A stretch of DNA of 64,000 nt from Corbicula japonica (GCA_038501625.1 JAZAYU010000081.1:1302001-1366000), one strand, 5' to 3'; numbered from the stretch's first letter, positions 36,401 to 41,752 are shown. Translations and numbers: made by a program. Notes: generated from the letters alone by a model not told the origin.

Positions 36401-39400
36401 GATGAAGTCCTAGCCTTTCTATCGTTCCCTGATCTCTGATTGGATAATACCTTAATCTATCTCTGGTATTTGGATAAATTTTAGTTTTTGGTTTGAGAAT
36501 ATTTTGAAAGGTAACAGAGACAACTATATGCTTGAACCATATTGTTACATGTGTAATCAGACAGCAAACACTCAAGAACTGGGCAGTGTTTAATTTCTTA
36601 TGTTTCTTTTTCTTAACATGTATTTGTGTATAGGCTTCAAGATGGATAAATTATGTTCATTGCTTTACTCATATTGATGATTTATGTTAAATAAAGGGTT
36701 TCATTTACCTCATGAGATTGCCCTTTGACTCTTGGAAGTTCCAAAGAGCATTTTTTGATGCCTTTGATTTTAGCTCAAGGGTCATTTTTCCTTGAAATTT
36801 GTTTTTATTTTGGCTATTTACCATCAGAATCCCCAGGAAAAAAAATTCCGAAAAAATACCCTTTAGATTTAGCAACTGATGGAACCTGTGAACTGCATTT
36901 TAAAATTTAAGCAATAATTTGGAAATATGACCATAAAAAAAGTTTAAATTTTGAGACTAGCTTAACATAATTTTATTATCTTGAGACAAAACCTTTGGTA
37001 ACCAACACCCTAAGTAATCCAGAGATAACATCTCACTTACTCTCCGGTTATCTAACAAGGAAATATAACTAACTAGATTTTCTTTGTTAATTACCACAAC
37101 AGTGCGACATTTTTGACAGCTTACAAAAACTGTTAAGAAAATTAACAAAAAGTGAGTTCAAAAAAATATTCAGACTCCTGATTACATAGGGCTGTACTTT
37201 TTGCACATAAAATATTTTGTTAGCTAGATTTCCAACATTAGATGACTGGAGAACAGTTTTAAAAGCCACCCATGGATATCCAATATAGGTGGTGACTAAG
37301 CCCTGTTATTATAAAACTGTTTTATGCTCAACTCATTTTGTGCTAAATATTCAAATGTTAAAAAACAATGAGAATATTGAGCAATTAAGAACATGACTGT
37401 GTTTGTTCAAGAGGTAAATTTTGAAAAATTTTCCACTTTTTAATTACTTGTTTATGTCCTTTTCGCTGTCCATAGACCTTTATTGTGCAGGCTAACAGTG
37501 TAGATCCAGATCACCCAGCTGATCAGGATCAACATTTTTCACTTCTAGATTCATTAGGTGATTTCTAACCAATATGCGGTCAGTGAAGATCCAGTTCAGA
37601 CAGCTTAGATGTGACAGCTGAACTAGATCTACTCTCGTCTTAAACATGTATATTAGGCCAGAGAAAATAAATTATTAGATTCTCATCCGGATTTTGGGAA
37701 AAAAAGGGGCGGGTGGACACTTTTTAATTTTTATTTTTTATTAACGAAAGACCTGAGAACAGAAGTAAAAACTAACTTAAAATTTTGAGACAATGACATT
37801 TATAGACCAGAACCTGTGGTGTAGAATATTAATCCATCTTTTCAATCTCTTCCAAAAAATCAGGATAACAACTTACCAAAGTAGCAGGTCGGTGCCTATT
37901 CTTGCTTGAAAAGCCATACCAGTCCTTAATAGTGACACTATCACCTTCAGTAAGCTTTGAAATGATGAACATTTTATATATCTGGGATGGTCTAAAACCT
38001 GTTCTGTCCGGAACAGAATATGTTCCGATTTTTTTGCCAATAAATTTTTTTCGGGCAGGTGGTTTTGGACAGGGGCGGGCGGGGATGAGAATCTAAAATA
38101 TTTTTTTCTATTGCCTTATAAAGTAAGGGGTAAATATTTATGTCAAAGGTTTTCCTCAAATTAAGTTGAGCATGCTACATATTTTATGATCATAGGGCCA
38201 TAGCCAAGATCATGATTGTGAGACCAGTCTTGAATCTTTGGCTTGTGATTTGTCAGTTTGTAGACTGTGCTTGTTTTAACCAATCAGCTGCTGAGGATTT
38301 GGAACCAGTCTCTAAATTTCAGTTTTCTGTGCCCATGGTTATAAAGCTGAGCATGGAAACCAGTCGCCATTTCAGCCAATCAGATGCTTGAGATTTGAGA
38401 CTGGTTTCCATGCTCAGTTTTATAACCTTCACCCATGATCTAGTCCCTGAGCTTAAAGCTGCACTGTCACAGGTGAGCCAAACAACAGAGTTGCTAAAAA
38501 TCTTTCAATTTAGTGTTGTTTAACCCTTTACTTCATACAATTTGAGAAACAAACCTGGTTTTACCCCATTGCAGCATATTGTTCCTGGTGTATTTGAATT
38601 TGTGACCATGCAGCTTTAACTGAATCCAACTCTTGCATTCTTACATGATAAACATATATGGTGATGGTTAATTCTATCTGCAAAAGGCATGCATCAGCAA
38701 CAGCAACAACAGTTTCAACGTCATGATCAAGAACAACAAATGAGGCAGATGGCTCAGATGCAAGGTCAGATGGGAGGTGGTTTCCAAGGAGGCCCACCTG
38801 GAATGGGTCAAGGTCATGGTCAAGGTCAAATGGGAGGTGGTTTCCAAGGGGGACCACCTGCAATGGGTCAAGGTCATGGAAGTGATTATCAAAGAGGTCC
38901 TCCTGCAATGGGTCAAGGTCAGATGAGGGGAGGTCCTCCTGGTGGGCCTCAAGCCATGGGCCAAAGAGCTCCAATGCCACCAGCAGGTCGTGCACAGCCT
39001 GGACAAGGTAGAATGCCTGATCACATGGAAATGGGCCAAGGTTAGTGAAGGAATGGTTGTGGAAAGGCACATAATGGAACTGGTGGAAGCTACAGACACA
39101 GGAGAATTTTTCAACCTGGTTTTGATATTATGGATGTCTAGTAATGTTGTATTGTAGGTGATTTCTGTGAGACTTTCTGTAATGCTGTATTACTTTTATA
39201 AAGTCACTTTTAAGTACAGTGCGTGTTAGTAAATATATTTTCTAAGTGATTAGATTAATTTAATTTTGCATGAGAACTTTACATGGTAACTCTACAGTAT
39301 AGCTTAGCATTGCAAAATATTTAACTAACATTTTTGCATGCCACTGTAAAAGTTATCTTTCCAATTTGTAACAAATTCACAGGTCAGAATATAGAGGTTG

Positions 39401-41743
39401 TTGAAGCACATGTTAATCAGGCAGCTATCTCAAATCAGCAAGGTGAAGGTCAAGGTCATGTCCAGGGGTCAGAAGTTCAAGGTCAACATTTAGGTCAAAA
39501 TGCTCAAGGTCAGGAACCCCTGATTCAGCAGGCTGAGGGTAATATAGTGCAGGTTGATGCAGGGGTTCCTGTTGAAAATGTGGGACAAGCACAAGAGCAA
39601 CAAAATGAAAATCTAAATATACCTCAAGGTCAAGGTAGTGATAATAATTTACCTCCTCAGCAAGGAGATTTAAATCCCCCTGGGCAGGCCCCTGCTGAGA
39701 GACAGGAAGGAGATGGAGGCGGGGGTAAGTTTAGTGTAGATTGATCCCCACCCTCGGTAGACTAGAAAACACTTTGCACTTAACCTTCTCTTGAAACTAT
39801 TTCAAATGATTTACTAGACTAAACAGTGTGTTTTAGAAAGCTTATATTAACCAGAAGCTATCCATTATTTCATATTTACTACATTTTTTATAACTTTGTA
39901 ACCAAAGTTTCACTGAGATATCTTATCCAAGGAGCAAATGGTTATAATAAAAAAAAACTACTTGTAATAAGTTAACTTTTATGGTTAAGTTCTTTGTAGA
40001 TAGATTCTATCAATGTCATATTAACCATTGAGAATTAAGTGACCTAATATTGGGTTTGGATTGATTGTTTTAAGAATCAAACCGTTTTGGTTTTCCTTGA
40101 CTGACACCAACCTAACCATTTTGGTTTTCCTTATCTGACACCAACCTAACCATTTTGGTTTTCCTTGACTGACACCAACCTTTTTCAAAAGAGATCACAT
40201 CAAAAGTTAAGTGCAAAACTGACTCACCACCTATTTTTCATTAACGAAGCACGGACACTGTTTATTTGGCCACCCTTTATATAAGTTAAAGTTTCTGCTT
40301 TTTTGCTAGAATAGAACCTCTGATCAAGATCTACAGTGTTTGCTTCTTGGTCAGAAATATTCTAATGGATCATAAGGCAAACAGTGGAAATCCTGAGCAG
40401 ATGGCACCTATGTGCTGACTGGATTTCCATGGTTTGCTCTTGGACAACAACCTTATCCAATGATGTAAAGGGTTAAGTGAAAATATGAATTGATTCTCTT
40501 ACAACAATTTAAAATAGCAAACTATTTCAAAGTGGCATGTGGGTGGAATTCTTTTCAGCTTATGAATACAATCATCAAGCTGCCTTTTATCTATCATTTA
40601 CACTAATTCATCCCTAATTTGTATATATTAATCCTATATTCACTTGGAAGGCTGGCATAACTTGTTGACTACATTAAATCTTTAAATTGAAATTTTTACT
40701 TTCTTAAATTTTTTTATTTAACTAAAAGACAGCTTTTTATAAGATTGCATTTATTTTGGACAATATGATTAGAATATTTTGACCTTTTGTGTCCGGGCTT
40801 GTTCAAAATACTAGTTGCACAATGAAGCAATATTTGTTGAAAGCATAAGATATAATGTTAAAATATAAAGAACATAAAGTAAGGGTAATTTATCTATACA
40901 TGTATTTAATATGAAAGAAAAAGGAGAGTACTCTTAGTAAAATATAACAAACTTACCTGAGATGCAGAAATTTCCAAACATCTTTTGTTTTTTCCTTGCG
41001 CAGCTTATAAGAATTTTGTTCCAAATGGCACATCATTATTGCTTGTACCTAGATTTACAGTTTGTATTGTAGTAACCGTTTGTTTGTTATTTTTCAACCT
41101 TTGTTATCACTCACTTTGCAAGCTTTGCAGTAGCATCCGTGGAAACATGTTGAATTTCTTTGATACTTAGCTTTGTTAAGTCTACACATAATTTCATTCT
41201 TCACTTCACATTATGTTTGGCAAATGTTATTCCACTTTTAATATAATTTCAGGAATGAATGTTAAAAAACTTAACATGAAAGTCTTAGAGCAAAATTAAA
41301 ATTGAAACAAACATAAATAGTACCTGTTCAGTTATCCGAATTATTCATGCTGTAAGATAAATTAAGTGATTAAGCTGTAATGTTCAGTATAATCAAGTAA
41401 TACTTGTGATTGAGGTATTCCTTAAACAGTAGTAGGTATTGATTTCTTTTTGTATAATATATGTTTTTATAAAATATTGAAACATTATTAATAGCCAAGT
41501 TGATATTTTGCATGAACATAAATTTTGTCATTTTCTCAAGTTTTTATTGAAACTAGAGGAAATAAGATTATATATTTTAACACCCTTTTTACATTTATAA
41601 CAGTGCCTCCTGCACAAGGTCAGCCACCTAGACAACCAGTTCAAGGTCAAGGCCAACAACAGCAAGGTCAGCCAGTACAAGGTCAAGATACTCTGAAGTT
41701 CCAAGGTCAAGGTCAACAAGAACAAAACAAGCCACTGGTATGA
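6338..41743 (+). CDS. NUCB: Nucleobindin (NUCB1/2 family), spliced gene span
   Basis: Complete coding gene assembled from 14 exon positions joined by GT-AG introns with matching phases: 6338-6460, 7684-7725, 11766-11873, 15634-15760, 20299-20393, 21387-21572, 24642-24732 or 24788-24878, 31165-31223, 33668-33850, 34463-34588, 36207-36261, 38687-39040, 39383-39724, 41604-41743. The joined length is 2031 nt, 676 aa plus stop. Order of parts: signal peptide (about 1-19), acidic stretch, conserved 'YDRYLKEI' block, basic helical region (about 92-135), coiled charged segment (166-227), 'FDPKTFF' block, EF-hand 1 (258-269), EF-hand 2 (310-321) overlapping a Galpha-binding-type motif (317-323), then a Gln/Gly-rich tail. 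Family knowledge: Ca2+-binding protein of the Golgi lumen and cytosol, also secreted, binding Galphai. Vertebrate members are about 420-460 aa, so this one is long because of the tail. One ancestral gene is expected in invertebrates, so I do not choose NUCB1 or NUCB2. Confidence 0.95.
6477..6834. mobile_element. Family-A MITE with internal tandem triplication
   Basis: Degenerate ends (TTAGCCATATACTCC ... GGAGTATATGGTTAA). The right arm (CCTGATCAG...GATCTAAATCTACACTGG) is present three times in a row as a 59-bp unit, which makes this copy longer than the ~242-bp norm. Confidence 0.85.
6616..6792 (+). repeat. 59-bp tandem repeat, 3 copies
   Basis: Units begin TATCCTGATCAG at 6616, 6675 and 6734. 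Copies 2 and 3 are identical to each other apart from the junction; copy 1 differs at two sites. The unit equals one arm of the surrounding family-A element. Confidence 0.95.
6992..7337. mobile_element. Family-A MITE interrupted by a family-B element
   Basis: Left end TTGACTGTTTACTCC, right end GAGTAAAGTGTTCAA. The element is split near its right end by the palindrome at 7182-7310. Confidence 0.75.
7182..7310. mobile_element. Family-B palindromic element (diverged)
   Basis: GCCCAAGATCATAAAA at the left and TTTTATGATCTTGGGC at the right are exact inverted copies. The inner arms 'CAGTCTCAAATCTTAAG' and 'CTTGAGATTTGAGACTG' pair. The centre is shortened relative to the full-length copies. Confidence 0.9.
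7684..7725 (+). CDS. NUCB: Nucleobindin exon 2 (acidic, 14 codons)
   Basis: Small exon reading [14 protein letters not shown], between acceptor TTAACCAG and donor GTATTG, phase 0 on both sides (42 nt). Because it is phase-symmetric and a multiple of three, it could be skipped without breaking the frame. The donor is weak and the assignment rests on phase and on its acidic character, similar to the variable N-terminus of other family members. Confidence 0.72.
8121..8196. mobile_element. Family-A fragment
   Basis: Core only: 'GTGTAGATCCTGA' and 'GGGTCTGCACTGG' arms; both termini are lost. Confidence 0.6.
8631..10226. mobile_element. Tc1/mariner-like non-autonomous element, TA-flanked
   Basis: The left end CAGTACTGAAAATCATGAAA is mirrored at the right, where the reverse complement reads CAGTACTGAAAATTATGAAA. 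Both ends are directly flanked by TA (8629-8630, 10227-10228), the target duplication of Tc1/mariner elements. Interior near both ends is rich in 'GATCGGAA' words. A 73-codon frame at 10027-10248 runs out through the right end and has no similarity to a transposase. A second element is nested at 9091-9557. Confidence 0.78.
9091..9557. mobile_element. Nested inverted-repeat element ('CGCCAATATAAAACACCG')
   Basis: Ends CAGTATAAGTACTTATTTTG / reverse complement of right end CTGTATAGCACTTAATATTG, both followed by GGCG. The interior repeats 'CGCCAATATAAAACAC' several times. It lies wholly inside the 8631-10226 unit, so it inserted later. Confidence 0.75.
10694..10991. mobile_element. Family-A MITE, full length plus internal duplication
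   Basis: TTAACCCTTTACTCCATATA at the left, GGAGGAAAGGGTTAA at the right. The central 'AATAACCTAA...AATAAA..AGCGAA' segment occurs twice, lengthening the copy. Confidence 0.92.
11464..11712. mobile_element. Family-A MITE, full length
   Basis: TTAACCCTTTCCTCATATAT to GGAGGAAAGTGTTAA, with both arms intact. It ends about 50 bp before the nucleobindin exon 3 acceptor. Confidence 0.92.
11766..11873 (+). CDS. NUCB: Nucleobindin exon 3
   Basis: 36 codons, phase 0 to 0, acceptor TTACTTGCAG, donor GTATGC. It encodes the conserved N-terminal block [20 protein letters not shown] followed by [16 protein letters not shown]. This matches the family signature where a Tyr-rich 'Y..YL.EV...LE.D..FR.KL' segment precedes the basic region. 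Residues about 56-91 of the assembled protein. Confidence 0.95.
12127..12193. mobile_element. Family-A fragment (left arm only)
   Basis: 'TAGATCCAGATCAG...CTGATCAGGGTCTACACTG' hairpin without the outer ends. Confidence 0.7.
12392..12763. mobile_element. Family-A MITE interrupted by family B
   Basis: Ends TTAATCCTTCACTTCATATA and GGAGTAAAGGGTTAA. The right arm is split by the palindrome at 12547-12690. Confidence 0.9.
12547..12690. mobile_element. Family-B palindrome, near perfect
   Basis: About 65-bp arms: 'CAAATCTCAAGCATCTGATT' and its exact complement flank a minimal centre GGCGACCAGTCGCC. It contains inverted CCAAT-box-like AGCCAATC. It would extrude as an almost uninterrupted hairpin. 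Confidence 0.95.
13725..14290 (+). repeat. 150-bp tandem repeat, about 3 copies
   Basis: Units start at the 'CGCTCTCTAAGTCAAAGAG' line near 13803, 13953 and 14103. The period of 150 (a multiple of three) keeps frames open, giving a 102-codon frame that is not a gene. It is preceded by a G-rich head (GGCGGGCGGTTGG...), as in the larger arrays further on. Confidence 0.9.
14949..15135. mobile_element. Family-A MITE, left end eroded
   Basis: Arms 'GATCTGATCTGGATCAACACTG' type and 'GATCCCGATCAG' are visible; the right end GGAGTAAAGGGTTGAA is kept and the left terminus is degraded. Confidence 0.75.
15634..15760 (+). CDS. NUCB: Nucleobindin exon 4: basic helical region
   Basis: Acceptor TTTTCTCTTCAG after a strong pyrimidine tract, donor GTATGA. 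127 nt, phase 0 in and phase 1 out. It encodes [20 protein letters not shown] then [22 protein letters not shown]. This is the family's basic segment (vertebrate proteins read '..VRTKLDELKRQEVSRLRML.KAKMD'), once proposed to bind DNA and now mostly treated as part of a helical bundle. Confidence 0.96.
16020..17541. mobile_element. 1.5-kb element with inverted ends and two inner tandem blocks
   Basis: Left end AACCAGGTTTT, right end AAAACCTGGTT. After a G-rich head (GGCGGGCGGACGGGCGG), four units of about 163 bp ('TTTTGTGAAAGTTG...TTATGCCCC') are followed by about five units of about 144 bp ('CTACCCAGGTGTC...CAAGGTCACTGTTGC'). No protein-coding capacity is seen. The two-block design and G-rich head resemble the 25.7-kb unit. 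Confidence 0.75.
18045..18108 (+). repeat. ~21-bp tandem repeat, 3 copies
   Basis: Variants of 'GACTCTTGCACAGCAAAGTCT' repeat three times with a few substitutions. Confidence 0.7.
19484..19616. mobile_element. Family-B element, partly deleted centre
   Basis: Left arm 'GATTATAAAAC...CAATCTCAAATCTTAAGCATCTG' and right arm '...GAGACTGGTTTCCATTCTCAGTTTTATAACC'. The centre has lost one side of the CGCCATTTCAGCC stem. Confidence 0.85.
19812..19952. mobile_element. Family-B palindrome, near perfect
   Basis: AAGGTTATAAAGCTGAG ... CTCAGTTTTATAACCTT with the 'GGCGACTGGTCGCC' centre. Confidence 0.93.
20299..20393 (+). CDS. NUCB: Nucleobindin exon 5
   Basis: 95 nt, phase 1 in, phase 0 out, acceptor TGAATTGAAG, donor GTAGGT. 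It reads [20 protein letters not shown] then [11 protein letters not shown], aligning with the vertebrate 'HLDPQNQHTFEARDLELLI' block. The acceptor has a poor pyrimidine tract, but the frame and similarity fix it. Residues about 134-165. Confidence 0.93.
20394..21386 (+). other. Nucleobindin intron 5
   Basis: About 1 kb; its only clear content is a family-A copy at 20964-21186. Confidence 0.85.
20964..21186. mobile_element. Family-A MITE
   Basis: Left end AACCCTTTCCTCTATAGATA, right end AAAAGGGTTAA; arms partly eroded. Confidence 0.8.
21387..21572 (+). CDS. NUCB: Nucleobindin exon 6: charged coiled segment
   Basis: 62 codons, phase 0 to 0, acceptor CCTTCTAG, donor GTATGT. It encodes [20 protein letters not shown], then a Lys/Glu/Arg-rich helix ending [11 protein letters not shown]. 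Family members have the same 'ATRDL..YD..H.EEF.RYEM.KEHERR' then '..RHREHPKV..P' framework, so the whole exon aligns end to end. Confidence 0.97.
21922..22033. mobile_element. Family-A left half
   Basis: Starts near 'CTTTACTCCATGGGATATGG' and ends at 'TTCATTAGGTTA', the element's mid-point; the right half is missing. Confidence 0.75.
22165..22190 (+). repeat. Homopolymer run of 26 G
   Basis: Uninterrupted G tract followed by CACTGG. Run length may be imprecise in assembly. Could form a G-quadruplex. Confidence 0.9.
22734..23038. mobile_element. Family-A MITE with duplicated right end
   Basis: TTAACTCTTTCCTCCATATA through GGAGGAAAGGGTTA at 22974. A second, more diverged right end ('GTTCACTCATGCGATAAAAGG ... 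GGGTTAA') follows to 23038, so this is either an insertion of one copy into the end of another or a partial duplication. Confidence 0.85.
23569..23772 (+). repeat. 51-bp tandem repeat, 4 copies
   Basis: Unit 'CAGGTCTCCACTGGTCTAGG' plus 'CAGTCTGGTCTGGGGGAGGA' and linker, starting about 23582, 23633, 23684 and 23735. Being 17 codons long, it keeps frames open on both strands, which creates spurious repetitive reading frames. Confidence 0.95.
24642..24732 (+). CDS. NUCB: Nucleobindin exon 7a (mutually exclusive copy 1)
   Basis: 91 nt, phase 0 in, phase 1 out, acceptor TTGTTTTCCAG, donor GTATGT. It encodes [20 protein letters not shown] then [10 protein letters not shown], leading straight into EF-hand 1. 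The vertebrate equivalent is '[31 protein letters not shown]'. Exon 7b, 55 bp downstream, codes a 24/30 identical alternative. Using both would shift the frame to a stop inside 7b. Skipping both would also shift it, so exactly one is usable per transcript. Confidence 0.93.
24788..24878 (+). CDS. NUCB: Nucleobindin exon 7b (mutually exclusive copy 2)
   Basis: 91 nt with the same phases as 7a, acceptor GTATTTTCCAG, donor GTATAC. It encodes [20 protein letters not shown] then [10 protein letters not shown]. Differences from 7a are at positions 1, 4, 8, 12, 16 and 19 of the exon (G/A, D/A, D/G, K/E, M/L, T/E); the last 11 residues are identical. Both copies keep the conserved Trp and the FDPKTFF block, so both look functional rather than one being a relic. 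Confidence 0.93.
25082..25322. mobile_element. Family-A MITE, full length
   Basis: TTAACCCTTTCTTCCATATA to GGAGGAAAGGGTTAA, 241 bp, with both hairpin arms readable. Confidence 0.93.
25383..25424. mobile_element. Family-A right-end fragment
   Basis: 'ATCCCATAGAGTAAAGGGT' end only. Confidence 0.6.
25704..30262. mobile_element. 4.56-kb inverted-repeat-bounded tandem array
   Basis: Left end TATACCCCCGCATAC near 25705, right end TATTGCGGGGGTAT near 30247-30260; these are inverted copies. The head carries 'GGTTGGTTCGTTGGTTCGTTGG'-type short repeats. The body is built from about 140-180-bp units carrying 'TTCAAGATATCGACTTGAAA', 'GGCATGAAGT', 'GTGGATCAGTCCATTATTTT' and 'GGGGACATGATTTAACAAAA'. Several unit subtypes alternate. 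A block of about 1350 bp (subtypes in the same order) is present twice in succession, for example near 26980-27165 and 28330-28515. No transposase-like frame is present. Confidence 0.85.
30605..30623 (+). repeat. Homopolymer run of 19 G
   Basis: Preceded by GTGTGT and followed by AGGGG; a second poly-G tract within the same gene. Confidence 0.9.
30847..31081. mobile_element. Family-A MITE, full length
   Basis: TTAACCCTTTACTCCATATG to GGAGTAATAGGTTAA; ends about 80 bp before exon 8. Confidence 0.9.
31165..31223 (+). CDS. NUCB: Nucleobindin exon 8: EF-hand 1 loop
   Basis: 59 nt, phase 1 in, phase 0 out, acceptor TTTTTTTACAG, donor GTAGAT. Joined to exon 7 it gives [20 protein letters not shown]. 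The loop [12 protein letters not shown] has ligands at 1, 3, 5, 9 and 12 with Gly at 6 and a hydrophobic at 8, a canonical Ca2+-binding loop. The vertebrate loop DINSDGVLDEQE aligns without gaps. Confidence 0.97.
31450..32427. mobile_element. DNA transposon remnant, 16-bp perfect inverted ends, CATTA duplication
   Basis: Left end CAGGGTTCTCCCCAGG, right end CCTGGGGAGAACCCTG, exact inverted copies. CATTA directly flanks both sides (31445-31449 and 32428-32432). A GC-rich head ('GGGTGGCCCCTCCCTCGCGCC') and a subterminal hairpin ('GCGTAGCGGGTCCGCTACGC') lie just inside the ends. The interior has no transposase. CAGGG ends suggest hAT-like origin, but hAT elements make 8-bp duplications, so the superfamily is left open. 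Confidence 0.88.
32516..32743. mobile_element. Family-A MITE, left tip lost
   Basis: Begins at 'TTTCCTCCATATATACGCAT'; right end GGAGTAAAGGGTTA is kept. Confidence 0.85.
33117..33376. mobile_element. Family-A MITE, full length
   Basis: TTAATCTTTACTCCATAGG to GTAGTAAAGGGTTAA. Confidence 0.88.
33668..33850 (+). CDS. NUCB: Nucleobindin exon 9: EF-hand 2 and Galpha-binding motif
   Basis: 61 codons, phase 0 to 0, acceptor TTCTGTTTTAG, donor GTATGT. It starts [20 protein letters not shown], the family 'LEKVYDP.NEEDDM.E' block. The EF-hand 2 loop is [12 protein letters not shown]; Arg replaces Gly at loop position 6, as in vertebrate nucleobindins (DTNQDRLVTLEE). Residues ISMGEFL fit the Galpha-binding-and-activating pattern (hydrophobic, Ser/Thr, hydrophobic, any, Asp/Glu, Phe, hydrophobic) known from NUCB1 and GIV. 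A family-A fragment begins about 14 bp after the donor. Confidence 0.97.
33864..33966. mobile_element. Family-A half copy next to exon 9 donor
   Basis: 'GTTCCGTGCCGTCTGATCAG' through 'AGGAAAGGGTTA'. The left end is missing, and the exon lies where it would be. Confidence 0.8.
33985..34105. mobile_element. Family-A half copy
   Basis: 'GTGTAGATCAGCTGGCACATC' type arm to 'GAATTAAGGGTTAA'; lies about 20 bp from the previous piece and could be part of the same broken copy. Confidence 0.7.
34463..34588 (+). CDS. NUCB: Nucleobindin exon 10
   Basis: 42 codons, phase 0 to 0, acceptor TTAACATTACAG, donor GTAAGT. It reads [20 protein letters not shown] then [22 protein letters not shown]. It matches the '[23 protein letters not shown]' region that follows EF-hand 2. 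The last 51 bases plus the first 17 intronic bases are duplicated 103 bp downstream. Confidence 0.95.
34538..34605 (+). repeat. 68-bp exon/donor duplication, copy 1
   Basis: Spans the 3' end of exon 10 and its donor (34589). Confidence 0.93.
34641..34708 (+). repeat. 68-bp exon/donor duplication, copy 2
   Basis: Repeats copy 1 with only about five substitutions, including an intact GGTG|GTAAGTGAT donor at about 34692. It lies in intron 10 and has no acceptor of its own in the same spacing. Confidence 0.93.
34907..35820. mobile_element. Possible ~0.9-kb inverted-repeat element
   Basis: Left 'AGTATTTTGTCTAAGTCTTCGGAC' region and right 'GTCCGAAGACTTAGACAAAATAC' region are inverted copies of about 23 bp. 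The interior is AT-rich and non-coding. Target duplication not resolved. Confidence 0.72.
36098..36172 (+). repeat. ~14-bp 'TTTTACATTGAC' tandem repeat before exon 11
   Basis: Five imperfect copies of TTTTACATTGAC lie 35-110 bp upstream of the exon 11 acceptor. They add T-rich sequence and several candidate branch sites ('ATTGAC'). Confidence 0.8.
36207..36261 (+). CDS. NUCB: Nucleobindin exon 11
   Basis: 55 nt, phase 0 in, phase 1 out, acceptor TGTTTGCAG, donor GTAAGA. It reads [18 protein letters not shown] and starts the Gln/Met/Pro/Gly-rich tail. Vertebrate nucleobindins have Gln-rich sequence at the equivalent place but much shorter. Confidence 0.88.
36315..36455 (+). repeat. Imperfect 'TCTCCTGA..TCTGATTGG' repeat, 4 copies
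   Basis: Four lines of 'CTCCTGAT(T/A)(T/C)CTGA(T/C)TGG' type spaced 30-50 bp apart, diverged. Confidence 0.65.
37485..37645. mobile_element. Family-A MITE core
   Basis: Both arms ('GTGTAGATCCAGATCACCC', 'GATCCAGTTCAGAC...GAACTAGATC') are present; termini lost. Confidence 0.75.
37675..38096. mobile_element. 422-bp inverted-repeat element
   Basis: Left TTAGATTCTCATCC, right GGATGAGAATCTAA are exact inverted copies, followed inwards by G-rich runs (GGGGCGGG) on both sides. An internal palindrome GTCCGGAACAGAATATGTTCCG occurs near 38010. Confidence 0.82.
38200..38330. mobile_element. Family-B element, old diverged copy
   Basis: 'AGACCAGTCTTGAATCTTTGG' and 'GGAACCAGTCTCTAAATTTCAG' recall the family-B arms with many changes. 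Confidence 0.55.
38331..38432. mobile_element. Family-B element with left-arm deletion
   Basis: Left end GTGCCCATGGTTATAAAGCTGAG, then a jump directly to CAGTCGCCATTTCAGCC; the full right arm is present. Confidence 0.88.
38687..39040 (+). CDS. NUCB: Nucleobindin exon 12: Gln/Gly/Met/Pro-rich tail
   Basis: 354 nt (118 codons), phase 1 to 1, acceptor ATCTGCAAAAG, donor GTTAGT. It begins with a polyglutamine run (MHQQQQQQF) and then repeats of '[17 protein letters not shown]' type, with '[11 protein letters not shown]' and '[12 protein letters not shown]' variants, the last on a reverse-strand open frame too because of codon structure. Low complexity, predicted disordered. Phase-symmetric and a multiple of three, so it can be skipped in frame. 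Confidence 0.9.
39041..39382 (+). other. Nucleobindin intron 12
   Basis: 342 bp of AT-rich sequence with nothing notable. If retained, the reading frame stops at once (CAA GGT TAG). Confidence 0.85.
39383..39724 (+). CDS. NUCB: Nucleobindin exon 13: Gln-rich tail
   Basis: 342 nt, phase 1 to 1, acceptor CAAATTCACAG, donor GGGGTAAGT. It encodes [20 protein letters not shown] and then a Gln/Gly/Glu-rich stretch with many 'QGQ' steps ending GDGGGG. Also skippable in frame. If the donor is not used, the frame reads on as KFSVD and stops at 39742-39744, an alternative C-terminus. Confidence 0.88.
40080..40181 (+). repeat. 34-bp tandem repeat, 3 copies
   Basis: Unit AACCATTTTGGTTTTCCTTG plus ACTGACACCAACCT, three times with two or three substitutions. 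Confidence 0.95.
40312..40475. mobile_element. Family-A MITE, left end lost
   Basis: 'GATCAAGATCTACAGTGTTTGC' to 'GATGTAAAGGGTTAA'. Confidence 0.78.
41604..41743 (+). CDS. NUCB: Nucleobindin last exon: tail and stop
   Basis: Enters in phase 1 after acceptor CATTTATAACAG and encodes [20 protein letters not shown], then [20 protein letters not shown] and QNKPLV, stop TGA at 41741-41743. 'DTLKFQ' recalls the 'GQLKFHPD' line of the vertebrate C-terminus. The codons CTG GTA TGA also look like a donor (CTG|GTATGA), so some transcripts could splice here and continue. A family-B palindrome begins only 10 bp after the stop. Confidence 0.82.
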
Positions 41744-41752
41744 GAACTGGGC

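Larger units (their letters stand above)
36262..38686 (+). other. Nucleobindin intron 11
   Basis: Contains an imperfect 'CTCCTGATTTCTGATTGG' repeat (36315-36455), family-A pieces (37485-37645, 38519-38537), an inverted-repeat element (37675-38096) and family-B sequence (38200-38432). Confidence 0.8.
39725..41603 (+). other. Nucleobindin intron 13
   Basis: Contains a 34-bp repeat (40080-40181) and a family-A copy (40312-40475). The remainder is AT-rich with no exon-like frame. Confidence 0.85.

Noticed and set aside
38561..39114. Long minus-strand frames of 169 and 146 codons
   Set aside because: They are antisense shadows of the Gln/Gly-rich exon 12, which has supported splice sites and phase on the plus strand.
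38810..41720. Clusters of CAAGGTCA (nuclear-receptor half-site-like) in nucleobindin exons
   Set aside because: The motif is the codon sequence for Gln-Gly-Gln in the tail. Matches in intronic repeats are also part of repeat units, so no regulatory role is inferred.
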